Positions 1-11,403 of a stretch of 64,000 bases of DNA are shown here, piece after piece (positions within the stretch are counted from its first letter, which is position 1; every line of letters starts with the position of its first letter). The notes beneath the pieces are model-generated. The model did no database searches, was not told where the DNA came from, and worked only from the letters and a program-made list of their open reading frames with translations. The stretch covers positions 57,315,001 through 57,379,000 of the forward strand of contig JAUMIR010000005.1 of the NCBI GenBank assembly GCA_030847615.1, read 5' to 3'. Made by a program: the position numbers and the translations under genes. This DNA comes from Gambelia wislizenii (lineage: Eukaryota > Chordata > Lepidosauria > Squamata > Crotaphytidae).

Positions 1-1217
1 TGAGGCAGACAAGTATTCTCCTTCAATTTAGACAGAACCAAGGCTGAAGGATTCTTACTTGTCCAAGGCAACTAAAGTGTTCATGGAAAGCAAAATCAGA
101 AAATGAACTTCCTGGTTCATTCCAAGGTATCCATTTCCACTCACACTCTGATATTGTACTGTACTGACTGTCACAATTCAGGCCTTTAATTTAAAAATGT
201 TTCTCCAGCTTTTACTGAAAAATTCTAAAATACTTGACAAAAGAAGCCAAATAACTCAATATTGCAGTGGCATTTTTTATACAATTAGTAACAGTATCAC
301 AACTAAGGTGTCCATGCATGGTTTTGCAAAGAAAATTAGACTCACTTTCTATACATTATATCTAAGTTAACCACTTTATTTTTTCATATCAACATGTATT
401 TCTAAAATAAGACAGAAACTAATTTTTCTAATACGGAGATCTACAACCTGGGAACAACTACTGAGAAGACCCCCCTTTCAGACAGTTTTCTTTTTAATAC
501 AAAAAGAATCACACACAAACATTTGTAAAATTTAAACTACTTGCTCATGTTAGTTCTCAATGTCTGAAAACTTACTAACAGTTTTTTCTAATCAGTGTAA
601 GAAAATCAACAGTCACAACAAACAAAATCTGAGCGATTCAGTCCAGCAGAATTAAGTTTTAGCATGACACACAGCTGTCAGCATTTCAACTTTAAAGTAA
701 GATTCATGTTAGCTGAGTTCAAATTGCTCTAGGATTTCATTTAAGCATGGATAAACTACAGTTCTAACAAAGCCCTTAAAAAGGCAACACTATGGTATAT
801 AAAACTGTGGAAGGGCCAAAGTACACCATATTTCTCTTTCAACCCTTGTCCTTGGGTTATCCTGTACTGTTATCTCTCTCCAGTCCTGACATACATCCCA
901 TGCCAATGAATGACACATATCTGCATAATGTTGGTGTCATAATCAAACTGAGTATCGACAAGATATCCCATGAGTTCTGCTACATCTGTTTAAATGTAGT
1001 GACTATATTTTAAAAAATATTTATCTACAAATGTGCAGCATTAAAAAGACTGATAGCAGAAAATGTGCAGTAATACTGGTACATTGAAAGACAAACACAA
1101 GGAGACACAGGTACCACATCTAGATCAGACCAGTTAACAGCATGTGATGAAACTTTTCCCTGCATGTACTGGTGCTGTTTACAATATGATACAGGTATTC
1201 TGTAGCATACTATTGAT
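1..1217. other. ELF2 intron, no recognisable feature
   Basis: AT-rich, no coding or repeat signature that I can name. The shared ELF2 exon expected next (beginning EASVHSSN) is not here. Confidence 0.6.
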
Positions 1218-1621
1218 CAGGAGTAGGCAAATATGAAAGGCTAGGGGGCTACATTAGCCCCCACAGGAGACACTATACACTGCAGCCACTCCACTCCCAC
1301 TAATAATAATAATAATAATAATAATAATCCAAAAACTCTCTTAAAGACAGGGGCATTCTCATCAAGATTTTAGGCCTTCCTGCATCCCTAGATGACATTC
1401 TGGGTCATTTTAAAGCAAAATAATAATATTTTTTTAAACTTTCAAAAAAATTGTTTTGACTGGTGGGTGTACAGGGGGCTCAAATCATGGCAGAAATGTC
1501 CTCTACACCCCCTAGAGATAATTTCGGAGCATTATGAAGCAAAAGTTATTACAATTTTTTTATCCCTTCAGGGACTTGGTGCACACAGGCAGCCTATGGG
1601 CCACAACTTTGCCCACTCCTG
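1218..1621. mobile_element. hAT-type MITE
   Basis: Terminal inverted repeats CAGGAGTAGGCAAA and (inverted) CAGGAGTGGGCAAA are flanked by an 8-bp target duplication, CTATTGAT at 1210-1217 and CTATAGAT at 1622-1629 (one mismatch). 8-bp duplications and CAGRG-like ends are hAT hallmarks. No transposase is readable. An (AAT)n tract occupies about 1301-1328. Confidence 0.8.
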
Positions 1622-1649
1622 CTATAGATGAAGAGTGGGTAACACTCTA

Positions 1650-1742
1650 CTTTCAAGATGTTTTTGGACTGCAACTCCCTTCATTCATCACCATAGGCTG
1701 TACTGGCTAGGACTGGTGGAAGTTGTGATATTGTTGTCCTAC
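1650..1742. mobile_element. Fragment of a common hAT-like MITE family
   Basis: GATGTTTTTGGACTGCAACT followed by an inverted GTTGTGATAT arm resembles the 'gccctccagatgttttggactacaactccc' type element. Related diverged copies are listed separately near 3.85, 5.43, 21.96, 23.01 and 53.5 kb. Confidence 0.45.
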
Positions 1743-1748
1743 TGAATA

Positions 1749-1977
1749 CAGTTGTCCCTTCACATTCGCTGGGGTTTGGTTGAAGGTCTCCTGAGAATAC
1801 CCAAACCCGTGAATACTCAACTCCCATTATATGCAATGGCATAGCAAAATGGTGTCCCTTATATACGATGGCAAAATCAAGGTTTGCTTTTTGGATTATT
1901 ATTTTTTTTTTAATATTTCCAAGCCGTGGATACTTAAATCCGTGAATGTCAAATCCGTGAATGTGGAGGGACAACTG
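1749..1977. mobile_element. Tigger/pogo-like MITE, 230-bp subfamily
   Basis: Ends read CAGTTGTCCCTTCACATTCG and its inverse, each next to TA. The interior shares the segments ATGGCATAGCAAAATGGTGT and CAAGGTTTGCTTTTTGGAT with copies at 25194, 33937 and 48185. TA duplication and CAGTTG-CCC ends fit the pogo/Tigger branch of Tc1-mariner; the assignment is by motif only. Confidence 0.8.
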
Positions 1978-2172
1978 TAGTTACTTCTGACAAAAGCTAC
2001 TAAATGGTAGGTAGTATCCTTATCATACCATCAGCAACTGTGAAAAAAATAGGAAGTGAACGGGAAACAGTTTTAAGTCTACAGCAATTCCCAACCAATT
2101 ACAGCAGATCACCTGGTCAACAGTTTACTACACAGCAATGGCATAAGTATATGCTATAAATGCTCAATGCAC

Positions 2173-2460
2173 TCACTGGTGGCGCAGTGGTTAAATGCCA
2201 GTCCTGCAAGCCACCACGTTGCAAGTTCGATTCCAGCGGGCTCCAAGGTTCACTTAGCCTTCCATCCTTTCGTAGGTCGGTAAATTGAGTACCCAGCTTG
2301 TGAGGGGCAATTAGCTAACACACATTGGAAACTGTTTAATGCAGTGTAGATGTGTAAATAGCTATTGCTTAAAACAATTTGTAAGCCACTCTAATAGCCT
2401 TGTGACTGAAGAGCGGGGTACAGTATAAATAACTAACTAAATAAAAAAAATAAAAAAATA
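2173..2460 (+). repeat. tRNA-derived SINE with L2-like 3' tail, full copy
   Basis: A pol III A box (GGCGCAGTGGTTAAATGCC, 2181-2199) and B box (GTTCGATTCC, 2225-2234) head the element. The body (GTAGGTCGGTAAATTGAGTA, then AATTAGCTAACACACATTGG) leads to a hairpin-like tail GTAAGCCACTCTAATAGCC and an A/T-rich end. The tail resembles the 3' end of the L2-like LINE at 55.1 kb, consistent with LINE-driven mobilisation. Confidence 0.85.
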
Positions 2461-3849
2461 TCCTCCCCACATTCATAACTAGTTTGGAGTTGCAGAGACA
2501 AAGAACAGCTGTCCTTTCTTTGACGACTAGAAGTCATCCATGCTGTAAGTATCTCAATGGATGCTGAAGCAGGAGTCAGGAGACATGTTCAAATTCTGCT
2601 CCCCAGCAGATGGCACCCTTCCCCGTTCCCAGCTGTAACATCTCTCCAACTACTGTATAAAGTTTGCCTACAATTCACAACACACAAGCACATCCACCTA
2701 CATTGCAACAATAACTGTCTCGCTGTGACAGTCTGCAGACAGAAGGAGACATGGTCACTGAATACAGAAAAGTGTAACAAAGGCATTTGTTCATGATAGC
2801 TCAAGGTCAAAGGTCTTAAATTAAGAAGTAGACCATAAGAGTTCAAATTCTGTCCCCAGTAAAAAACTCCCTTCTTAAACCTAAACATGGCTACATTTAC
2901 CATACACCCCCATTTGGCTGAAAAGGAAAGAACAACATTTAAGATCATACAACAGAATAAACTAAGTAACCCAGCAAGTAGTGGGGAGAGAATCCAAGCT
3001 GGGAAGACAGTGCAAACATTCTTCAACTCAAGTTCTGTCTCATCCATGAACTTTAGTAGATACCACTATAGCACCTGAGTGAAATTTGACAGAATACCTG
3101 CCTTTCTTACATGAGAGTAGGTTTGTCTTCTTAAATAATTATCATCACTTATGCTTCTCACTACCAATATAAGGTGCTCTGTGGCACTATGGTGTCGGTA
3201 GTATAGAAGCAATTTATCACAGTAATGTTTAGTCCATGCTACATTGGACTATTAGTATATTCTTGGATTTACAGATCAGAATTAATAGAAATGAAGTTTG
3301 GAGTATGACACATTACTTGATCCACAAGAAAGCCCCATGTATAATTTTTAAATAGAGAATTAACTTTTTCACAGTAATATTTATGATCAGCATATCAGAA
3401 TCCTAAAAATAACCTAAGTTTCAAAAGCAAACAAAGCACAATATATTAAATACCTGCTTGCCTATCTTAAATTAATACAGGAAACTCAGTTCTACTAAAC
3501 CTCTCCCAAGCACTGGTCTTTGTTCCCTAGCCCACATCCAACTTCCTCCAATAATACGCAGGTCTTCCTTTCTATATAAAATTTATCCCCAGGTCTCTTT
3601 CTTAATGATTCTTCATTTCCTCAACTCCTTACCTCCTCTCTCCATTTCCTTCATTTGTTTTCTTTAAGAGTCCATCTTCTATACTCTGCCTACTTTTTTT
3701 CAAACACCCTTTCTTCTTTTCCTTCACAACAGTATACAGGCAGTTTTATAACCTATTGAAAAGTTTACTCCAGTCAAAATTCCCTATTGCTTTCCTCAAT
3801 GAAATTTCATAATTAATCATGTACACATAATCTTTCCCCTCAACAGTTA
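2461..3849. other. Intronic sequence, nothing recognised
   Basis: Includes a CT-rich segment (about 3480-3740); no gene or repeat identified. Confidence 0.5.
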
Positions 3850-3965
3850 AGGAAGTCTTCCCCAACTTGGTGCCCTCCAGATCTGGTGGACTACAACTGG
3901 CTGGAGATGATGAGGGTTAAAGCCAACACATCTGAAAGGCAACAGGTTGGAAAGACTGAGTTAAA
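3850..3965. mobile_element. hAT-like MITE, compact palindromic family
   Basis: GGTGCCCTCCAGATCTGGTG with GGACTACAACTGGCTGGAGA and an inverted, diverged second arm (CACATCTGAAAGGCAACAGG). Palindromic short element; target duplication not recognisable. Confidence 0.5.
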
Positions 3966-3990
3966 GTATTTATAAAAGTGTGTGTGTGTG

Positions 3991-4213
3991 TTCCTTCAAA
4001 TCACCTGTCGACTTATGACAACCCCATGAATTTCATAGGGTTTTCTTAGGCAAGGAATACACAGAAGTGGTTTGGTCAGTTTCCTCCTCTGAAATATAGC
4101 CTACATCACCTGGTATTCCTTGGTGGTCTCCCATCGAAGAACTAATCAGGGCTGACCCTGCTTAGCTTCCAAGATCAGAGGGGATCTGCTGCCTTTAGGG
4201 TATTTAGGTCATG
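3991..4213 (-). repeat. 5S rRNA-headed SINE with BovB-like tail
   Basis: Read on the minus strand the head matches 5S rRNA: the inverse of AAGCTAAGCAGGGTC is intact at 4154-4168, next to inverted TCTCCCATC and CACCTGGTATTCC. The tail (CACCTGTCGACTTATGACAA) resembles the BovB 3' end also used by Sauria SINEs. The 5S gene's internal pol III promoter lies in this segment, which explains its retention. Confidence 0.85.
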
Positions 4214-4396
4214 AGATCACAGTAATTTGGTCAATAGGTAGAGTTTACAGGTAGCAACAGGGCAAATTAAATAAGAGGTAGTTAATATATTAAACATATC
4301 ATTTCTAATGAGTATACTGCATATGGATCAACTTTGATCTTAAGGAGGGAGAGACACACTGCTGAAAGGGGGAAAAGACTCCTGACTTCAAAGAAT

Positions 4397-4641
4397 TTTT
4401 TTTATTTTTATTTTTTTATTAGTTATTTATACCCTGCTCTTCAGCCACAAGGCTATCAGAGAGGCTTACAAACTGTTTTAAGCAATAGCAATTTACACAT
4501 CTACACTGCATTAAGCAGTTTCCAATGTGTGTTAGCTAATTGCCCCCACAAACTGGGTACTCATTTTACCGACGTACAAAATGGATGGAAGGCTTGGAGC
4601 CCTCTGGAATCAAACTTGCAACGTGGTGACTCGCAGTACTG
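4397..4641 (-). repeat. tRNA-derived SINE with L2-like tail, full-length minus copy
   Basis: Inverse of the 2.17-kb element: tail ATACCCTGCTCTTCAGCCAC, core GTTAGCTAATTGCCCCCACA and tRNA-like head with degraded B box (GGAATCAAACTTGC). Confidence 0.82.
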
Positions 4642-6310
4642 ACAAGGATAGCAGAGGCAAGGGCTGTGTTTACATAGTGCCCTTATTCTGCCCAGAAGCC
4701 ATGGCACCAGAGGAAAGAGCACAGGCACAAGGCCTCAGTCAGTTGGGGTTGGATGTGAAATGTGCTGAAAGGAAGCAAGCAGCTTGCCACGTGCATTCCT
4801 GGGACCTAAAGTAACTAAACTGGGGCTTGGAAAATGCATAGCACAGCCTCTGGGGAAATGCATGTTTCCTTCCTAGCAGCAAACTTAGCCCTTCATGGAT
4901 AAAAGCATCAGGAGTACAGAATTTGCCTCTTATGCCTTCAGGTGCACATCCTCCTCATTCAGTCCCCCCCCCCACTCAAAAAAATGAACTGGTACAGGAA
5001 TTGCTGTGGAGAGGGTGGAAAATCCTATCCTAATGTGTCTTCTCCAAGATCAATCTTCCCCACCTGATGCCAATTAATGTATATAAAAATAAATCATTCT
5101 GCTTTATAATATACAACAAATCAGTGCAGACACTATCTTGTAACATGTATTATGTGTATACTGTACCCTATCCTCTGTGGAACTCAAGGCAGTCTGCACC
5201 AAGTTTCCAACCAGCCTCTCCATCCAGGCTATAGTGTGACCAGATGCAGACCTGTTTAGTTTTCAGCAGAGTTATAGTATCATGTGTCCTCAGACTGTTC
5301 TTCTCATATTGTTGGAAAAGAAGATAGCAGGGTAATAACTTTGGCACTGATTTATCAGATAGTCCATTTCACTCTCAGTAACTTCAAAGAAATATGAGAA
5401 CCAGCAATGTAAGACCGTGTGTTAAAGAACTGGACAAAATGTGGACCTCCAGATGCTGTTTGACTGTAACTCTAAGCATTCATCACCACTGCCTATCCAG
5501 CAAGGAGTTGCACTCTAGCAACATTTGAAAGGACACAAGTTGACCATGTATCTTTTAAAGGCTTACAGAAAGAAAGGATTTAAACCTTTGCTGGAACAAA
5601 TATCTGTTGACAGATTGCATTAATCAAGCAACAAGGATAATGTCTCACAGGATGACCTCCTCCCAAAAGAAAATATAAACAGAAGCTGAGAAAGATAAAT
5701 GAAAACCTTTAACTAGCCCATGCATCTTTGGAATATGAACACTGCTCAGGCATTTTAACTGCAACTATAATCTTCTAAAATGGGTCTTACTAAAGTGCAG
5801 CACAACTTCGGTGTTTACTGGAAGACCATGCTATTCAAACAAGCAACTCTTTTATGTCAGAATAACAACTTTTGTTGTGTTTTGATACACAAACGCTGAC
5901 ACCTAAACTAGAAGTTCAAAATGAAGTTCACTATGAGAACACTGGTGGCTGTGACGGGCCTATTCTAAGTGATTTGTACTAGAAGCCCAATAAAAATTTA
6001 AGTGGAGAAGAAACTTGTACTCATGCCTAAATAATTGGGTAGGGAAACATTGCCACAAAAAAACCCTGTGTTTTTCATGGAAGGTTTTCAAAGGGCCAAA
6101 AAGATTAATAGAAAAAACAGAATGATAGTCTGCTTTTTAGTCAAAACCAGAGGAATAGAGAGAAAAATGACATTCCAGGAGGACTGGATGCCTTTTATTG
6201 ACTACATAAACAGTACATCATAGTGGTTAAAAACCCCTGAGGAACATCAAGATGTTTGTAGAGACGCTCTTTCTTCTGACAAACTTACCTTATTTAGGAC
6301 TTTATCACAC
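4642..6310. other. Intronic sequence, mostly unannotated
   Basis: Apart from a diverged MITE near 5.43 kb and a possible degraded LINE tail at about 5155-5210 (TATACCCTATCC), nothing is recognised. Confidence 0.45.
5433..5560. mobile_element. hAT-like MITE, diverged
   Basis: GACCTCCAGATGCTGTTTGA with an inverted, diverged partner (GCAACATTTGAAAGGACACA). Same compact family as the 3.85-kb copy; boundaries approximate. Confidence 0.4.
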
Positions 6311-6506
6311 TACACTGTTGTAGTGCTATTATTCCACTTTAACTGCTCTGGCTGTCTCCTGTGGAATTCTGTGCTTTGTACTTTAGTGAGGCCTAAGAGC
6401 TCTCTGGCTAAGAATGCTAAATGCCCTTCCCTAAACTGAAAATCCCAAATTCCACAGGAGGCAGCCATTGCTGTTAAAGTGGAATAATAGCGCTATAACA
6501 GTGTAG
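6311..6506. mobile_element. Palindromic MITE with about 32-bp inverted ends
   Basis: Left end TACACTGTTGTAGTGCTATT and ATTCCACTTTAACTG are mirrored at the right by AAAGTGGAATAATAGCGC and TATAACAGTGTA. A central pair (CTGTGGAATTCTG versus AAATTCCACAGG) adds further symmetry. No coding capacity. A related copy lies near 53.2 kb. Confidence 0.7.
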
Positions 6507-6809
6507 TATGATTATCTAAGAAACTAGAAAGGAGACAACAGGATAACATACTAAACACAATCCTTTATTTAACTCATATATCCCATTATTGTTGTTATAT
6601 GCTGTTTATACGTTTGACAAAAATGTTTTGATATCTTAAATAAACATTTAATTAAAAAAAAATGATCATCTGATGTGAACTAATGGGGGGGGGGTGAAGA
6701 CCCAGGATTCACAACATGCAAGATGCTGGCCTTGATTCCGGAGGCACTGCGGGAAGATGGTGGCAGGGCATTCACAGAAGCCAAAAGCCATAAACGCTTC
6801 GCCTCTTGT

Positions 6810-7768
6810 GAAGTTGAAGGCCTTCATGGCTGGCATCCATAGATTTTCCTTGGTTTTTTTCCGGGCTGTGAGGCTGTGTTCTGGAATTGTTTCTTCCTCA
6901 CGTTTCGCCTGCATCTGTGGCTGGCATCTTCAGAGAATGGTGGGGTAGGAGTGTATGTGGAGTTTATATGCTCTGAACCCCTGCTGGGGAATATATGTAA
7001 TTTGTGTAACTGAATAGTTAGTTTCTGAATACAGAAATGCAAGGCTCGTTAGTGTCTGTTTGGCTAATGGTTGGTTGATGGGCCATCATCTGCTGGACAA
7101 GTTTACATAGGGAACACTAAATGCAGCATGCAAACAAGAATCAAGGAACATGAGAGACACTGCAGACTGGGCCAGCCAGAAAAATCAGCAATAGCAGAAC
7201 ATGTTATAAACCAACCTGGACACAAAATGCTAGTTAAAAACACAGAAATTCTAGACCAGGCCAACAATTATCATGTCAAAATGCACAGAGAAGCTATTGA
7301 AATCCACAAACACCTGGACAACTTCAACAGGAAAGTAGAAACCTTAAAAATAAACAAAATCTGGCTCCCAGTTTTGAAGAACAATAGAATCAAAACTCAA
7401 CACTTGCAAATGAATTCCACCCAGGGACAGGGCGAGTCCCAGCAGGTAAGTTCCAGGTGTTCTGGAATAGTTTCTTTCTGAAGTTTCACCTGCATCTGTG
7501 GCTGGCATCTTCAGAGAATGGTTGTGCAGGTGTGTGTGTGGAGTTTATATATTGTGAACCCCTGTTGAGGAGTATATGTAAATTTGTGTAATTGAATGGT
7601 GAGTTTCTGGGTATAGAAATGCAAGGCTCGTTAGTGTCTGTTTGGCTGGTGGTTGGTTGATGGGCCATTATCTGCTGGGAATCCCCTGTCCCTGGGTGGA
7701 ATTCCTTTGTAAGTGCTGAGTTTTTATTCTTCAAAACTGGGAGCCAGATTTTGTTTACTTTTAAGGTT
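6810..7768. mobile_element. Penelope-like retroelement remnant, rearranged
   Basis: A plus-strand segment (7078-7430) reads VYIGNTKCSMQTRIKEHERH, then a conserved tail with EAIEIHKHLDNFN and IWLPVLKN. This matches the GIY-YIG endonuclease C-terminal part of Neptune-type Penelope elements; the first motif is VYIG. Near-identical non-coding blocks at about 6890-7075 and 7465-7670 form direct repeats like the family's pseudo-LTRs. An inverted partial copy at 7683-7768 matches 7337-7439 backwards and encodes IWLPVLKN on the minus strand. The reverse transcriptase is absent. It abuts the proximal CpG island. Confidence 0.85.
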
Positions 7769-7794
7769 TCTTCTTTCCTTTTCTTTATTTTTTC

Positions 7795-9760
7795 TTTTCC
7801 AAGGAAACTCTCTGCTTGGCCTCTTCTTCGCCCCTCCTGCGCTGGCCCAACCCCGCCCTCGCTTCCGTATTTACAATCCTTCCTCTTCCCTCCAATTCCG
7901 GGCTTACACGGCCAGCGACTCAGAGAGCCGCCACTCAGCCTCAGCTTTGCCCCGATTGGCCCGCCGTGGCCTAGCCCCGCCCAATGGAGAGGGCACCCTT
8001 CGCCTTTCGAACATCCTCGGCAGAGGATTGGCCGGGGCGGCCCGTCGGTCCCGCCTCCCCTTCCCACCCCGCGCATGGGAAGCCCCTGAGGGAGCTCGGC
8101 GCTTCCGCTACGGGAGAAAAGGAGGAAGAGAGAGGGAAGGAGGGAGGGGGGAGGAGAAGGGGCTCAACAGCCTCGCTAAGAGGCGGCGCTGTGCTTCTCC
8201 CTCCCCAAAACAATTCCCGCGCGCACACCTGTTCCGTGGTGCCGAGACCCCCTCCAACTCCTCCACCCCGCAAGTCCGGGGCTGCTCCCCAAACCCCTCG
8301 CCAACGCAGAAGAAAGTTTAGAGGGGGTGGGGAAAGGACCCCCCCCTTAAATAAAAGAGGAGGAGGAGAAAGACCTGGAGCCCCCCTCGCCCACCCAGAG
8401 CTTAAGCAACCCCAGGAAGAGGCTTTGCGCACACACAGACACACAAGGCGCCTTTTAAATTAAAAGGAAGCCGCCTTTTCCGCTCCTCCAGACAGCGTGG
8501 CGTGGCTGGCTTGGCGGGCGGAACAATCGTCGTTCTCTTCCTGGTTCTGGCTCCAAAGGAGGCGCAGCAGCAGCAGCACCCGAGCAGCACGAGAGGCGCT
8601 CAACGCTTTTTTCCAGCAACACACAAACACACACCGCCCCGCTGCAAAGCGACGGGGCCCTCCTTGCCCGGGGAGACACGCGCGCCGACAAGACTTCCTG
8701 GATCCGTCCTCCCTCCCTCCATTACTCTCCCTCCATCGCCAGTGCCGCCCCCGGGAAACCGCCAGCCAGCGAGGAAGCGGCGTGCGCAACCTCCACCGCC
8801 CGCAGCCCACCCTTGGCTTCTCCTCGCCTTCTTCTCCCCACCGCGCCTGTGCGCGCTCCCTCTCCTTCCTTCCTTCCCTCCCTCCCTCCCTCTGCCCGTC
8901 AGCGCCATTTCGCCTCGCAGTCTTACCGGCGCGAATGAGCAGATCGAGCTGGTTGGTGGGGCCCTCATGCAGGGAAGTCGCCATGTTTATGCCGCTGGAA
9001 GCCAGGCGCGGCGGCAGCGGCGGCTTCACATTGACCTGCAGGGGCTCCCTGGCGCTCCAGGCGGGCGCGAGCACGCGAGAAGCCCCGCTCGTCCCTGTGC
9101 GCGCGCTCCCGCAAAAGACGCGGGAGGGGGGACGAACACGCGCACACAGAGGGGAGGAGAAAGGCAAGGCAAGGCTGGCTCGAGCGGGTTCTCCCTCCTG
9201 CACGCGGCGGCGGTGGCGCTGCTGCTCTTGCCTGCCTCTGCCTCTCCCCTCCCCGCGTGTATGTGTGCCTGTGTGTGGCGGCGGAGAAGCGCTTCCTCTC
9301 CGCGAGCGGGGCGCACGCGATCCTTCCGCCGCCAGCCTCGCAGCAGACAGGAAGTGCCGCGCTCCCCCTCGCCCGCCCTCCTTCCCTCCTTGGCGCTCCT
9401 CAGGCCGAGCGGCGGGCGAGAGGAGAAGAGGCCGAGCGCGTCCCCTCACCAGGGTTGGCTCTGAGGCCTCCCGCCACTGACAAATCAACCCTCCGCGTTT
9501 CTGTCTCTCCTCTGCCCGAGGAGGAGGAAAACGGCGCCAGTCTCCTCCTCCTCCGCCTCCACGAGGGCCAGGTGAGGACGCCGGCACAAAAGGAGTGGGA
9601 AGCAGCCGACTCCATTCCGCCGAGGCCGCCGCCCGCGCATCCCTCTCCTCAGACACGCATCGCTCTCTCGTCCTTTGTCAGCCTCGGCCACAAGCGGGGG
9701 CTCCAGAAGTGCCGCTTTGGAAACTGCCCGGGAACCGAGCCTCGGGCGCCGGTATTCAAA
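7795..9760. promoter_or_regulatory. ELF2: Proximal CpG island, NERF-1 promoter region
   Basis: About 2 kb of GC-rich sequence with dense CpG, in sharp contrast to AT-rich flanks. It encloses the NERF-1 first exon. Three CCAAT/ATTGG motifs sit close together at 7954-7960, 7981-7985 and 8027-8031, the last beside a GC box (GGGGCGG). CT-rich runs (for example 8861-8891) and purine runs (8113-8160) are also present. Such islands typically mark promoters; activity is inferred. Confidence 0.85.
8927..8984 (-). CDS. ELF2: ELF2 alternative first coding exon (NERF-1 form)
   Basis: The minus strand reads MATSLHEGPTNQLDLLIRA plus one extra base, then a consensus donor (GCCG|GTAAGA). This is the N-terminus I know for the NERF-1a/1b isoforms of ELF2, which lack the acidic activation region of NERF-2 and are described as antagonists. 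The start codon context is strong: A at -3 and G at +4 (AAACATGG). The exon lies inside the proximal CpG island, so it is probably a promoter-proximal first exon with its 5' UTR extending upward from 8985. The frame stays open upstream to about 9656, but that stretch is low-complexity GC-rich sequence, so the MATS start is preferred. The phase-1 end matches the 22.7-kb exon. Confidence 0.93.
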
Positions 9761-10182
9761 GGCTTTCCAATAAATCCTGCCTCCGACTTGGTTAAGATAA
9801 CACAGTCCTGTGAACTGAGCAACTGGTGTCCTGATCCCAACTACACATTAAAGTAACAGTTTCATTACATTCAATACCACTTATTTGTAACAGCGGTTAT
9901 CAGAGTGGAAGAATTCACACGTGCGTCTATGCAAAGAGGTTCAACAGTTCCAGGCTCTGGAGTACAGTACTCTCTTCCACTGGAATACTACTGGTCAGCT
10001 AAAATCAAAGGGTTGCCTGGTTTATATTAGTCTAAGGTTCATCTTAGTTCAGCAAAATTCCTTCACAGGTCTTGCATGAGACCAGCTACAGTTGAATCTC
10101 TCTACTAATAAATTGCGTGCCCTACTGAAGGTCTAAGCATTGCTATTTAAGTACAGTATTTGAAACTTTACTAGAACAATTT

Positions 10183-10348
10183 TAATTATTTATTTATTTA
10201 ATTTAATTTAATTAGCTTTTTATACTCCGCCCTTCAGCCACAATGGCTATCACGGCAGCTTACAAATGGTTTTAAGCAATAGCAATTTTACACATCTACA
10301 CTAATACAATTAGTGTATTAGCTAATTGCCCCCACAAGCCAGGTACTT
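10183..10348 (-). repeat. tRNA-derived SINE with L2-like tail, 5'-truncated
   Basis: Contains the tail (ATACTCCGCCCTTCAGCCAC) and core up to GCCCCCACAAGCCAGGTACT; the tRNA head is missing. Confidence 0.78.
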
Positions 10349-11282
10349 CTCATGTGCCTTCTTTAAAACATGCCTTAAGCTTTCATGGACAACAGCCCAC
10401 TTCATCAGATGCATGACATGTCACCGCATTTGACAGACTGTACACATGGGCACAGGCAGAGTTGGAATGCAAAAAAAAAATACAAACAGTGATGATTACC
10501 ACACCAGTAACCATTAACAAGCAGTAGTTGAGTGTTAACACAGGCATCCTTGGATATTAAAGTTGAGTAACATACAATATATGTGTTACCACTCAACCTC
10601 TGTTGTCAGTAGCCACTGTTCAGGGAAACAGGTTCATTTCAATTTTGTAACCCCATAGTTAACAATCCCTTGCTCACACAAAGGTTTGTACAAATAATGT
10701 ACCATTTCAAGTTGCACTTCATGTTTCTGATGAAATGTGTTATACTCCATACTCCACGAAAGTTTAGGACATAAACTGTTACTCTTTGGGCCATAAGACT
10801 ACAGCAACAGACCAACAGAGTTCCCCTCATGGGAAAATACACAAAAAATTAAACAGTGTCTGAATTCCACATGGGCATATCTGTTTCCAAAGTTCTCCTG
10901 GTTTCTCTTTACTGTGTTTAGCTGAACAGTTAAATCAGCTAGATAAGAATAGAACTGGGGGCTTCAAGATTCTCCTCCCACTCCAAACTAAGCACTGGCA
11001 AGCACTGTGAACAAAGTATTGAGGGTGGGGTTAACTCCTGCTTTTCCCAAACATATACATGCTGAGCAAGATGCCTTTGGAAACTTCAGCCACATTGAAA
11101 AACAGCTTGTGGTGTGTGATGTTCAGAATTTACAAAAGAATCAGGAAATGATCTGTAAATGATGTCATCTTCTGGATCATGGCTACAGTCAACAAGACAT
11201 TCATTCTTATCCAGCCCATTCTTAGGTCTACTCAGAAGCAAGTTTCATTAAGTTCATGAGGATCCACTTAATGGGGGAATAC
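10349..11282. other. Intronic sequence, nothing recognised
   Basis: No coding exon or clear repeat. A short inverse of a recurrent 'CTACTCAGAAG' motif lies near 11230. Confidence 0.45.
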
Positions 11283-11403
11283 GATTATAGCGGTGATGGC
11301 AAACTTATGACACGTGTGTCAGCACTGACACGCGTAGCCATTTGTGGTGACACGCGGCTGTAGGCCTCCTCCATCCCCGCCCCCACCCGCAACCTCACCA
11401 CCC

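Noticed and set aside
2181..2250. Possible tRNA gene (A and B boxes)
   Set aside because: No cloverleaf can be completed and the same head recurs with the same tail; SINE.
8460..9656. Very long minus-strand open frame (about 398 codons) across the proximal CpG island
   Set aside because: Composition is R/A/G/P low complexity, many overlapping frames are open, and only the last part before the donor matches ELF2. Treated as GC-driven.
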